Shown: positions 6,843 through 13,412 of the stretch, in pieces
Layout: each line of letters begins with the position of its first letter
How positions within the stretch are numbered: position 1 is the stretch's first letter
NCBI GenBank assembly: GCA_043820045.1
Contig: JBDREF010000402.1
Span: 1-19,247, forward strand
Direction: 5' to 3'
Origin: JBDREF01 sp043820045
GTDB taxonomy: Bacteria; Planctomycetota; Phycisphaerae; Sedimentisphaerales; Anaerobacaceae
DNA: 19,247 nucleotides
Notes under the pieces: generated by a model
Databases searched by the model: none
What the model was told of the DNA's origin: nothing
Seen by the model: the letters and a program-made list of their open reading frames with translations, nothing else
Program-made: the position numbers and the translations under genes

Positions 6843-7871
6843 ATGACAAGAGTGCGAAAAATACCGGATTGGGACAACCTCTCGGACGAAGAGATACTGA
6901 ATATGCGCGTCCGCGACTTCAGCGTTCAGATAGCAGGCTCGGAGCTCGAACCGCTCGTGGAAAGGCTCTATGCGGAGCTGGAGGCCAGGGGGATAAGTTG
7001 TCATCCCCCCTGCTATCTCGCCGACGAGTGGCTGTGTCCGGAGAAAATGCCGATCATCGGAATTGCTTTCTGCCTTGCTCACCCGCGTCTGAAGCACATC
7101 GAGCAAAAGATGATGTACGAGGTGGAGGGCGGGACCGAGGCTTTCTGCATGAAGCTTTTGCGCCATGAATGCGGGCACGCTCTAAACTACGCTTATGATT
7201 TCTACAAGAAGACGCGATGGCGCGAATTGTTCGGCCTGTTCTCGGAGAAATACTCTGGTTCCTATTACTATAAGCCCTATTCGAGGCGCTACGTGGTACA
7301 CCTGGAAGACAACTACGCCCAGTCTCATCCGGACGAGGATTTCGCCGAGACGTTCGCCGTATGGCTTGCGCCCGACAGCGACTGGGAGCGGAAGTACAGG
7401 GGCTGGCCGGTAATACGAAAGCTGCGGTACGTGGACGGGCTGATGAAGAGGATTGGGCCCATGCCGCCGGTCAACACGGTGCAGGAACGTCCGCCGTGGT
7501 CGGCCGAGCGCATGACTTCGACACTCGCCGCTCACTACGAGCGAAAACGCCTCGCCCTCGGCAGCGAATTCCAGGGCTACTATGACGACAGTCTTATGAC
7601 ACTGTTCGCCTCGAAGCAGAGCGGCTCTTCATCGGTGAAGGCCTCGAAGCTTCTGCGTCACCACCGGCGAGAGCTGGTGGAAAGTGTTTCACGCTGGACG
7701 GGACACCGAAAGTTCGATATCCGTGAACTCGTAAACACGTTGATTATGCGATGCGATGCACTCGATCTGTACGCAAGGCCCAGCCAGACGGACAGCATAA
7801 TAGGCCTCACCGCTCTTCTGACCGCCATCGCGGGCAAGACCCTCAGGACTTTCAGAAGGAACACACACTAA
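6843..7871 (+). CDS. Putative zinc metallopeptidase with HExxH (HECGH) motif
   Basis: The 342-residue protein has the zinc-binding motif RHECGHALNYAYDF, giving His108, Glu109 and His112. A second conserved-looking segment, HPDEDFAETFAVWLAP, provides Glu169 as a likely third zinc ligand 57 residues later. This spacing and the DFAETFAVWL string fit a gluzincin-like fold and resemble the family annotated as putative zinc-binding metallopeptidase (Peptidase_Mx, assignment from memory). There is no signal peptide or membrane helix, so it should act in the cytoplasm. Two cysteines, CHPPC at 53-57, could be structural. I chose ATG 6843 because AGGAG lies at 6825-6829, although the 13-base spacing is long; the frame stays open further upstream without similar support. 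The stop overlaps the start of the ATP-grasp gene by one base (TAATG), so the two proteins are probably made in a fixed ratio. The substrate is unknown. Confidence 0.85.
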   Translation: MTRVRKIPDWDNLSDEEILNMRVRDFSVQIAGSELEPLVERLYAELEARGISCHPPCYLADEWLCPEKMPIIGIAFCLAHPRLKHIEQKMMYEVEGGTEAFCMKLLRHECGHALNYAYDFYKKTRWRELFGLFSEKYSGSYYYKPYSRRYVVHLEDNYAQSHPDEDFAETFAVWLAPDSDWERKYRGWPVIRKLRYVDGLMKRIGPMPPVNTVQERPPWSAERMTSTLAAHYERKRLALGSEFQGYYDDSLMTLFASKQSGSSSVKASKLLRHHRRELVESVSRWTGHRKFDIRELVNTLIMRCDALDLYARPSQTDSIIGLTALLTAIAGKTLRTFRRNTH

Positions 7872-8878
7872 TGAGCCGAAAACTACATGTAACAGTTCTG
7901 GTCGATGAAGCGGAGATAACGGACGAGGACCCCAATTTCGAGGCTGCTCCGGAGTTTCCCACTACCGAGCACCATGTCATCGGAGCGCTGCGAGCACTGG
8001 GACACGAGGTCTCAGTTCTCGGAGCGGTAAGTGACATTGCGATAATGGTCAAGACGCTTGCTTTCAACAAGCCCGATCTGGTTTTCAATCTTACCGAAGC
8101 CTTCAACGGGGACAGGCGGCTGGACAAGAACATTGCGGGACTTCTCCAAATGATGGGCATTCCTTTTACGGGCACCGGCCCCGCCGGGCTCATGCTCTGC
8201 CGGGACAAGCGACTGTGCAAGGAGTTGCTGAGTTTGCACAAGATTCGCGTTCCGCGCTTTTTCTCAATACCGCCGGGCCGCAGCGTTCGTATCCCTAAAA
8301 CGGCGCCGTATCCGCTGGTTGTCAAGCCGGCCCTGGAGGACGGCTCGGAGGGTATTTCAAATGCCTCGCTGGTCGGCAACGAAACGGAGCTGAAGGAGCG
8401 GAGCCGTTATATGCACGAGCGGTGGGAGCAGGCCGCGATTGCCGAGGAATATATAGAAGGCCGGGAGCTGTACGTGAGCATCCTGGGCAACAAGAAGCTG
8501 ACCGTGCTGCCGATTCGTGAGTGTTCATTCGACTACGAAGGCAACGAGGGCCCGCAACTGGCGACCTACCGCGTAAAGTGGAACGAAGAGTACCGAAAGA
8601 AGTGGAACATCACTTTTGGATTTGCCGAGCTTGATGCGGCCGTTGTCGAAAATATAGGGCACGTTTGCAAGAAAGTTTACCGGGTCCTGCACTTGAAGGA
8701 CTACGGGCGGATCGACCTGAGGCTCACGAGCGAAAACAAAGTCATCATTCTTGAGGCCAACCCGAATCCCGATCTCGCGTACGGCGAGGATGTGGCCGAG
8801 GCAGCCGATAGATACGGCCTGAGTTACGAACATCTGATCGGTCGTATCGTGTCTCTTGCCCAGAGACGCTACGCATGA
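7871..8878 (+). CDS. ATP-grasp ligase, D-Ala-D-Ala-ligase-like
   Basis: This 335-residue protein belongs to the ATP-grasp carboxylate-amine ligases, which activate a carboxylate as acylphosphate and join it to an amine. The N-terminal domain has PDLVFNLTEAFNGD (68-81), the counterpart of the Ddl substrate-binding loop. ATP contacts follow: RDK (111-113), LVVKPALEDGSEGIS (149-163) and AEEYIEGREL (191-200). The magnesium-binding set is YGRIDLRL (Asp282) and ILEANPNPDL (Glu295, Asn297). Canonical Ddl enzymes usually end with an EVNTxPG motif; the EANPNP form here is typical of divergent peptide or amino-acid ligases, so a cell-wall D-Ala-D-Ala function is unlikely. The start codon overlaps the stop of the metallopeptidase (TAATG). 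With that peptidase and AsnA upstream, synthesis and trimming of a small peptide or modified amino acid is the most economical hypothesis. Confidence 0.9.
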   Translation: MSRKLHVTVLVDEAEITDEDPNFEAAPEFPTTEHHVIGALRALGHEVSVLGAVSDIAIMVKTLAFNKPDLVFNLTEAFNGDRRLDKNIAGLLQMMGIPFTGTGPAGLMLCRDKRLCKELLSLHKIRVPRFFSIPPGRSVRIPKTAPYPLVVKPALEDGSEGISNASLVGNETELKERSRYMHERWEQAAIAEEYIEGRELYVSILGNKKLTVLPIRECSFDYEGNEGPQLATYRVKWNEEYRKKWNITFGFAELDAAVVENIGHVCKKVYRVLHLKDYGRIDLRLTSENKVIILEANPNPDLAYGEDVAEAADRYGLSYEHLIGRIVSLAQRRYA

Positions 8879-8906
8879 ACGCCCCGCCCGGCAGCGCGAG
8901 CAGGCA

Positions 8907-8954
8907 GGCGGTGAGGTTTGCGATAAACCGCCTTTCAATGGCTGAGGGCTCCGC
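8907..8954 (+). ncRNA. Candidate fluoride riboswitch (crcB motif), diverged
   Basis: The leader of the fluoride channel gene matches the fluoride-riboswitch layout recalled from the literature: GGNGATG, then AACCGCC, then GGCTGATG, then a pairing partner ending in CTAC. Here the segments are GGCGGTGAGG (8907-8916), AAACCGCC (8925-8932) and GGCTGAGG (8940-8947), ending CTCCGC (8949-8954). Spacings are close to those of characterised examples. GGTTT-GCGAT-AAACC can form a local stem. GCG(GT)GAG near the 5' end can pair with CTCCGC at the 3' end as the expected long-range interaction. Three usually conserved positions differ (GATG to GGTG, GATG to GAGG, TAC to CGC). A run of six T (8955-8960) follows directly, which would suit an expression platform. 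Gene context is ideal; sequence match is partial. Confidence 0.5.
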
Positions 8955-8981
8955 TTTTTTCCATTTTAGGAGTATTCGTAT

Positions 8982-9368
8982 ATGCTGAAGTTCGTTTGTA
9001 TAGCGGCAGGCGGAGCAATAGGCGCCGTGGCTCGCTACGGCCTGTCGGGCTGGGTGCAGAATCTGGGCGGCGGCAGTTTTCCGTTGGGGACCTTGTTCGT
9101 CAATGCTGCCGGCTCGCTGCTGATGGGGCTGTTCTGGGGCCTCTCCGAGCTTGTCCCGGTGTCGCCTGTGGTGAGACTATTTTTTGCCGTCGGATTCCTC
9201 GGCTCGTTTACCACCTTCTCGACGTTTTCACTCGAAACGTTCACGCTGCTCAGAGACAAAGAGACAATGCTCGGCCTTGCGAATATCGGGCTGAATAATC
9301 TGCTCGCGCTTGTATTTGTCTTTGGGGGCTATTTCCTGTCCCGTTCCGTTATCAATTTTCTAAAGTGA
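8982..9368 (+). CDS. crcB: Fluoride ion channel FluC/CrcB
   Basis: This 128-residue inner-membrane protein forms dual-topology dimers that export fluoride passively. Family motifs are plain: GAIGAVARYGLSGWV in the first helix, GTLFVNAAGSLLMGL in the second, and GFLGSFTTFSTFSLET, which carries the phenylalanine box and the central sodium-site region, in the third. A fourth hydrophobic segment is NNLLALVFVFGGYFLS. Length is normal. AGGAG at 8968-8972 with nine-base spacing supports ATG 8982. The leader contains a fluoride-riboswitch-like motif, and the next gene (DUF190) begins 11 bases after the stop, a pairing seen in many bacteria. Function and location are therefore well supported. Confidence 0.95.
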   Translation: MLKFVCIAAGGAIGAVARYGLSGWVQNLGGGSFPLGTLFVNAAGSLLMGLFWGLSELVPVSPVVRLFFAVGFLGSFTTFSTFSLETFTLLRDKETMLGLANIGLNNLLALVFVFGGYFLSRSVINFLK

Positions 9369-9379
9369 GGATATCGAAC

Positions 9380-9712
9380 ATGAAACTCCCGGAAGAAGGA
9401 ATGCTGCTTCGCATCTTTATCGGCGAAACCGACCGCATCCACGGCAAGTCTCTCTACGAACAGATTGTCCTGAAGGCCCGGGAGCTGGGACTGGCCGGTG
9501 CGACGGTCATCCGCGGCATCATGGGCTTCGGCGCCCACAGCCGCATGCATTCGGCCAAGATTCTGCGCCTGTCCGAGGATTTGCCGATCGTGATCGAGCT
9601 GGTCGATACCGAAGAAAATCTCAATAAGCTGATGCCCTTCATAGACGAAAACGTAAGCGAGGGCCTCGTAACAATGGAAAAAGTCCGAGTAATCAAATAC
9701 CGCCACAAGTGA
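9380..9712 (+). CDS. DUF190 family PII-like protein
   Basis: This 110-residue cytoplasmic protein belongs to DUF190 (PF02641), which has a ferredoxin-like fold related to PII signal proteins. Typical segments are LLRIFIGETDRIHGKSLYEQ, then GLAGATVIRGIMGFGAHSR, LPIVIELVDTEENL and the final strand LVTMEKVRVIKY. I choose ATG 9380: TGAGGA (9366-9371), overlapping the crcB stop, is an RBS at eight bases. The in-frame GTG 9365 would overlap crcB and has no RBS. DUF190 genes are frequent neighbours or fusion partners of crcB, so a role in sensing or modulating fluoride export is likely but, as far as I know, not mechanistically settled. Confidence 0.92.
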   Translation: MKLPEEGMLLRIFIGETDRIHGKSLYEQIVLKARELGLAGATVIRGIMGFGAHSRMHSAKILRLSEDLPIVIELVDTEENLNKLMPFIDENVSEGLVTMEKVRVIKYRHK

Positions 9713-9769
9713 CGAGCACATATCACTCCGTTGAGGATAGCCCCGCCCTGTCTCTGCTCCCTATAGAGA

Positions 9770-10717
9770 CTATGCGAAGTCTGCGAAGATGTCTCTGGTG
9801 TATCGGCTGCTTTCGCGGAAGGCCTCGACGGTTGTCATTGTTTTGGGCGTGTCGTTTTCTACCGCCTGTTCCAGAACCATCAGCGGGCGGATGTTGATTT
9901 CCAGCAGGTAATTCGCCACTGCGGCGTAGTCGATGTCGCCGTCACACATTGCCTCGGTCCAGATGCCGTCCTTTGATTGGCGCAGGTGCAGCTCGGTGAT
10001 TCTCGGGCCGTATAGCTTCATCACGTCGAACAGCGCTACCTGCGAGTTGCCCGCGCCGCGGTAAACCCAGTGCGCATCCAGGCAAAGCGTGACGTACTCC
10101 GGATCGGTGCCGACCATCATGTGATGAAATTCGCGTGCGGCGTTTCGCAGCTCGATATCGTGATTATGATACGCCAGCGTCAGTCCCATCGCCTTCAGCT
10201 CTCGACCCAATTTCTCAAGTGAGGCGGCCTGCAGCTTAAGCTGGGCATCGTCTTTGTTCTCCTGGCCGCCCCACTGAATCGGGCTGGGGTTTGTAACGAT
10301 TATCTTCGTGCCGAGTGCCTTTGCCTTGCCGGCGACGGCCAATACGGATTCGATACTCTCGGCCGCCTTGTCGGACTCGTGCATAACGCTGTTGATGTAA
10401 AGCGAGCGCATCTCCAGGCCGTGCTTTTTCAGTAACGGCCCGAGCCGGTCTATCTCCTCCGGGCTGCCGGCTCCCGGCTCGTAGCCGTCCAGACGGCTGG
10501 ATGCCAGTTCTCCGAGCCCCGTATCCAGCTCCTTGTTGAAGTCACGGCCATCCCGCCTGTAGAAGACGGTCCAGGGATATTGATTGCAGGCCAAGTGCAG
10601 CTTACGGCGTCGCGTTTGCCCCTGTACCCCGGCGGTCGCCAGTCCCGCTGCCACCGCCCCGCCTGCCAGTGCTATGTCTTTGACAAATTCACGACGAGAG
10701 ATGATATTATCGAACAT
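9770..10717 (-). CDS. Tat-exported sugar phosphate isomerase/epimerase-like TIM barrel protein
   Basis: This 315-residue protein starts with a twin-arginine signal: ISRREFVKDIALAGGAVAAG then ATAGVQG, which predicts folded export to the periplasm with cleavage near residue 30. The rest is a xylose-isomerase-like/AP-endonuclease-2 TIM barrel. Candidate metal ligands lie in TLAYHNHDIEL, LCLDAHWVYRGAG, RITELHLRQSKDG and LMVLEQAVE, the usual Glu/His/Asp/His/Glu arrangement of this superfamily. RLDGYEPGAG near the start supplies another candidate acid. GGAGG on the minus strand (10726-10730) lies eight bases before ATG 10717. Exported members are abundant in planctomycetes, usually of unknown substrate; keto-sugar isomerisation is inferred. 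It converges with the DUF190 gene 57 bases away. Confidence 0.88.
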   Translation of the reverse strand: MFDNIISRREFVKDIALAGGAVAAGLATAGVQGQTRRRKLHLACNQYPWTVFYRRDGRDFNKELDTGLGELASSRLDGYEPGAGSPEEIDRLGPLLKKHGLEMRSLYINSVMHESDKAAESIESVLAVAGKAKALGTKIIVTNPSPIQWGGQENKDDAQLKLQAASLEKLGRELKAMGLTLAYHNHDIELRNAAREFHHMMVGTDPEYVTLCLDAHWVYRGAGNSQVALFDVMKLYGPRITELHLRQSKDGIWTEAMCDGDIDYAAVANYLLEINIRPLMVLEQAVENDTPKTMTTVEAFRESSRYTRDIFADFA

Positions 10718-10793
10718 GCTCGAAACCTCCTATTTATAACACAAACGCTGAAAAGACTACTATTCTTTCGACCAATCTGTTGACGTCAGCCGC

Positions 10794-10824
10794 AGGGTGT
10801 GCAACTTGTTGCACACGCGGATTC
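10794..10824. repeat. Second copy of the 31-bp GTGTGCAA hairpin repeat
   Basis: These 31 bases are identical to 2479-2509 and include the same perfect hairpin GTGTGCAA, loop CTTG, TTGCACAC (10797-10816) plus the flank GCGGATTC. Outside this core the two sites differ, and the second half of the compound element at 2535-2573 is missing here. It lies upstream of the Tat-exported isomerase and on the tRNA side of the same gap. Confidence 0.85.
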
Positions 10825-10971
10825 TCACGAGGCCTTTTCACAGGAATGGCAATCCCTGAATTCATCTGTGACACAGCATTAGTATGCCCGACAATGTGCC
10901 TTTTCGCAAGTCTATTTCTTATGGCCGCCGACCGCCGCCGTCCGGGGCGGGAAATATTGCGAAAAATTGTT

Positions 10972-11000
10972 TTGTTTACCGGCGGGTACTGTGTTAGACT
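10972..11000 (+). promoter_or_regulatory. Sigma70-type promoter of the tRNA-Pro gene
   Basis: TTGTTT (10972-10977) and TAGACT (10995-11000) are separated by exactly 17 bases. TG at 10992-10993 forms an extended -10 element. Initiation would fall near 11007, about seven bases before the mature tRNA, leaving a very short 5' leader. The GC-rich hairpin CCGCC/GGCGG at 10935-10950 lies just upstream. Confidence 0.6.
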
Positions 11001-11013
11001 GTAATCAATAACT

Positions 11014-11088
11014 CGGGGCGTGGCGCAGTTTGGCTAGCGCGCTTGACTGGGGGTCAAGAGGTCGCAGGTTCAAGTCCTGTCGCCCCGA
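11014..11088 (+). tRNA. tRNA-Pro, anticodon GGG
   Basis: The cloverleaf is complete. Acceptor arms are CGGGGCG (11014-11020) and CGCCCCG (11081-11087). The D stem is GCGC/GCGC (11023-11026, 11037-11040). The anticodon stem is CTTGA/TCAAG (11042-11046, 11054-11058) with loop CTGGGGG, so the anticodon is GGG at 11049-11051. The T arm is GCAGG, TTCAAGT, CCTGT (11064-11080). The discriminator base is A and CCA is not encoded. Six T follow (11089-11094), which may end transcription. The GGG isoacceptor reads CCC and CCU proline codons. Confidence 0.95.
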
Positions 11089-11101
11089 TTTTTTCCAAGC
11101 G

Positions 11102-13096
11102 TTACTGCGCACTTGGCGTGTGGGGATTTTCGAGGTAATAGAGGAAGCCGTCTTCGGCTCCTGCCAGCAGGTCTGGACGGCCGTCTTTGTTCCAGTCCAC
11201 GGCGGTCGGGCTGGTTGTGTGGCCGGCTAAGATGCGGCTGTCGACCATGTCCATGTCGCGGAAAACGTGTTTGTCGGCGCCAGGGGAGATGTTTCGCATG
11301 AAGCTGATGTTCTGGCTGTTGACGAGCAGGTCCGGGAGGCCGTCAAGGTCCCAGTCGGCGAAACAGAACTTGCGTCTGCCGCTCTTGCCGGCTTGGCCGT
11401 CGTTCATTCTCAGAATGCCTGCGGTTTTGTTCGTTGGTCGGTGCATCGAATCGAAGACTGATGCGGGCTCGCCGTAGAACAGGCGCTTGCCCGGCAGCAG
11501 GAGCAGCTTATCATCTCTTTTGACACGCCGAAAGAAAGTTAGACACCCGCTGTGGTCCAGCATAATCAGGTCGTTCAATCCATCCTTGTCGTAGTCCAAG
11601 ACTGCTGGCGTGGTACGCCATTGCGTGGCGAGGGCCTTGCCCTCCGGTTCCCACCAGTTCCAGGCCGGCTTTGGCGGCTTGCCGGGCCACTCGACTTCGA
11701 TAGGTTGCGCGCCCGCCAATTTTGGATTTTTCTTTGTCCCGATGTTCATGAACCAGACGACTTTGCCCCAAATCGAATTGACGACGACATCCGGCAGGCC
11801 GTCATGATTCCAGTCCGCGACATTCAAAGTCGTATAGCCCCACTTCGCCTCGCACGGCCCCTGAATCGAGCCGTTGGGACCGGCCATGATGCGGATGACC
11901 TGGCCCTCGGCCCGGAGATACACCGGTTCGGCCCATTTAGGCGGGTTGCCTCCGTCGAGGTTCTCGATGAATCCTACATACCCGGCGGTGTTGCCGCATA
12001 TCAGGTCTTCGTCTCCATCATTGTCCCAGTCGAAGCTGTACGGCGTGACAAGCGCGCCGAACTTAACGTCGTCGGCCTGCTGTCGAAAGAACCGCGCCGG
12101 CAGAAACTGCGGCATGCGGTCGATTACCTTGCCCGTATTCTCCAGCCACGCCACGCGGCCGTCTTCCTGTCCTACGACCAGGTCTATGTCGCCGTCTTTG
12201 TCCCAATCCAGCGCCACCGGCACGATCATGCACAGGTCCATGCACAGCGGTCTTCCCATGTAAGTCAGGTACCGGCCCGCGGCGTACTTAGGCTGCGTGC
12301 GAGTCCCGGTGTTCTCGAACCATGTGAATTTGTCGATAAACTCGCCGCATATCAGATCCAGGTCGCCATCGCCATCGAAATCGGCGAAATTAGGGGAAGG
12401 CATGCCATAGACATCCACAGCTCTGCCGGCGGCCAATATCTTCCGGGCGTCGTCGTACTGCGGCGTTTCGTTGGTTCCGGAGTTGCGAATCACGTACACG
12501 TAGCCGTGCAGAGGCCCGCGCGTCCAACTGCCGTTTCTGTCGAAGGCATTGTCCCATCCGTAGTCGTCCCAATCGCCCACACCCACAATCAAGTCGAGAA
12601 CTCCATCCCCGTCGTACTCGCAGTACTGCCACTGGTTGGCGCGGACTCCGTCTTTTGAGCTGTGCACATTTGTTGTGGTGTATATCGATTTGGTCTTTCT
12701 GAACTCGGTCTGCGACTCGCGGAAATCAATGATCTCCATTCCCGGCAGCAGCAGCCGAACCTTGTCGCCGACATAGCTGGGCCGAATGTTCCTGTGCCCC
12801 GTGCCGACCTTTACGGCCGGCTTGAACACGGGCATCTTCATCTTGCCGTCGATGTTCTCGAAAAGGTAAGTCCCGTTGTAGGGTTTGTCGGGACAGCAGA
12901 CGACCATGTCGTAGTCGCCATCGCCGTCGTAATCCATCGGAAGCGGCCACGCCCATAGCCCTACTCCCAGGTCAACCTCCAGCCCTGGATTGTTGTACTT
13001 GATACGTTCGAAAGCTGCCGCCGAGCCGGTACACTGGAGGCCGAGAAACAAGATTAGCAGAAAACACATCTGACTACTGGATTTAGCCACATTCAT
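11102..13096 (-). CDS. Secreted FG-GAP/VCBS-repeat beta-propeller protein
   Basis: This 664-residue exported protein has a Sec signal peptide (SQMCFLLILFLGLQCTGSAA, cleavage probably after AAA) followed by nine FG-GAP/VCBS-type repeats. Each has a calcium-loop core of the DxDxDGxxD type: DYDGDGDYD, EYDGDGVLD, DFDGDGDLD, DWDKDGDID, DWDNDGDED, DWNHDGLPD, DYDKDGLND, DWDLDGLPD and DWNKDGRPD. Most are followed by hydrophobic strands such as LDLIVGVGDW and a WFENTGT-like strand. Such domains fold as integrin-like beta-propellers. No catalytic domain is visible, so binding or adhesion is the probable role. I set the start at ATG 13096 because GGAGG (minus strand, 13104-13108) lies seven bases before it and the signal peptide follows at once; the frame is open 61 codons further upstream but that part looks non-coding. 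It converges with the tRNA gene. Confidence 0.88.
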   Translation of the reverse strand: MNVAKSSSQMCFLLILFLGLQCTGSAAAFERIKYNNPGLEVDLGVGLWAWPLPMDYDGDGDYDMVVCCPDKPYNGTYLFENIDGKMKMPVFKPAVKVGTGHRNIRPSYVGDKVRLLLPGMEIIDFRESQTEFRKTKSIYTTTNVHSSKDGVRANQWQYCEYDGDGVLDLIVGVGDWDDYGWDNAFDRNGSWTRGPLHGYVYVIRNSGTNETPQYDDARKILAAGRAVDVYGMPSPNFADFDGDGDLDLICGEFIDKFTWFENTGTRTQPKYAAGRYLTYMGRPLCMDLCMIVPVALDWDKDGDIDLVVGQEDGRVAWLENTGKVIDRMPQFLPARFFRQQADDVKFGALVTPYSFDWDNDGDEDLICGNTAGYVGFIENLDGGNPPKWAEPVYLRAEGQVIRIMAGPNGSIQGPCEAKWGYTTLNVADWNHDGLPDVVVNSIWGKVVWFMNIGTKKNPKLAGAQPIEVEWPGKPPKPAWNWWEPEGKALATQWRTTPAVLDYDKDGLNDLIMLDHSGCLTFFRRVKRDDKLLLLPGKRLFYGEPASVFDSMHRPTNKTAGILRMNDGQAGKSGRRKFCFADWDLDGLPDLLVNSQNISFMRNISPGADKHVFRDMDMVDSRILAGHTTSPTAVDWNKDGRPDLLAGAEDGFLYYLENPHTPSAQ

Positions 13097-13231
13097 TTTC
13101 TTGCCTCCAAATAGTCCGTCAAAAACACCTGCATCGCGGCCATTATCGAAACGCCGGGCAAGGATTGTCAAGGCAGAAGCTACTCGGTGGTCGATTTGCC
13201 GGAAAAGAAGTGTGCAATGACGCCGATTATC

Positions 13232-13263
13232 CGGATATTGCGCGGCTAAAGCTGCAATATCCG
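13232..13263. repeat. Perfect 10-bp inverted repeat, 12-base spacer
   Basis: CGGATATTGC (13232-13241) and GCAATATCCG (13254-13263) are exact inverted copies. The spacer GCGGCTAAAGCT can extend an alternative stem, GCGGC-TAAA-GCTGC, with one G-T pair. There is no T tract. Placement between divergent promoters suits a dimeric regulator site or an RNA hairpin, but neither is shown. Confidence 0.65.
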
Positions 13264-13337
13264 CAAAAAGATGGCTCAAAAGGTTTTAATTAGGTGCAAT
13301 TGGGCGAAAATTCTGATACTATCTCGGAGTTGGGAAG

Positions 13338-13355
13338 CCCGGTTTGTAACCCGGG
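13338..13355 (+). other. Hairpin in the helicase 5' leader region
   Basis: CCCGGTT, loop TGT, AACCCGGG pairs over seven bases with one bulged C, 57 bases before the helicase start codon. DEAD-box helicase genes are often regulated through structured leaders, so an RNA-level role is possible, but the transcription start is unknown. Confidence 0.4.
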
Positions 13356-13412
13356 GCATGATATTGCAAATGTCAGCTTAACCCACCTTATGTGTTTATT
13401 TAGGATTATCCA

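Larger units (their letters stand above)
13097..13412. other. 316-base divergent intergenic region with two inverted repeats
   Basis: This gap separates the leftward VCBS gene from the rightward helicase gene and must carry both promoters. The two clear structures are listed separately (13232-13263 and 13338-13355). The best helicase -35-like box is TTGCAA at 13364-13369, but the -10 at 17-18 bases (CTTATG/TTATGT) is poor, so I do not assign a promoter. Both strands were read for small genes and I saw none with a convincing RBS. Confidence 0.6.

Noticed and set aside
6637..6846. Possible 69-residue protein directly after asnA
   Set aside because: No RBS separate from the asnA end, no recognisable content, and it contains the inverted repeat at 6692-6726.
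7871..8878. Annotation as housekeeping D-alanine-D-alanine ligase (ddl)
   Set aside because: The terminal motif EANPNP, the substrate loop and the coupling to a metallopeptidase do not fit a cell-wall ligase; no mur or fts genes are nearby.
10733..10738. TATAAA-like -10 box for the Tat-exported isomerase
   Set aside because: On the minus strand it lies immediately before the GGAGG RBS, so initiation would fall inside or after the RBS.
11552..12658. Open frame of 368 codons on the + strand opposite the VCBS gene
   Set aside because: The minus strand carries nine canonical DxDxDG repeats; the opposite frame is a consequence of the repeated codon pattern.
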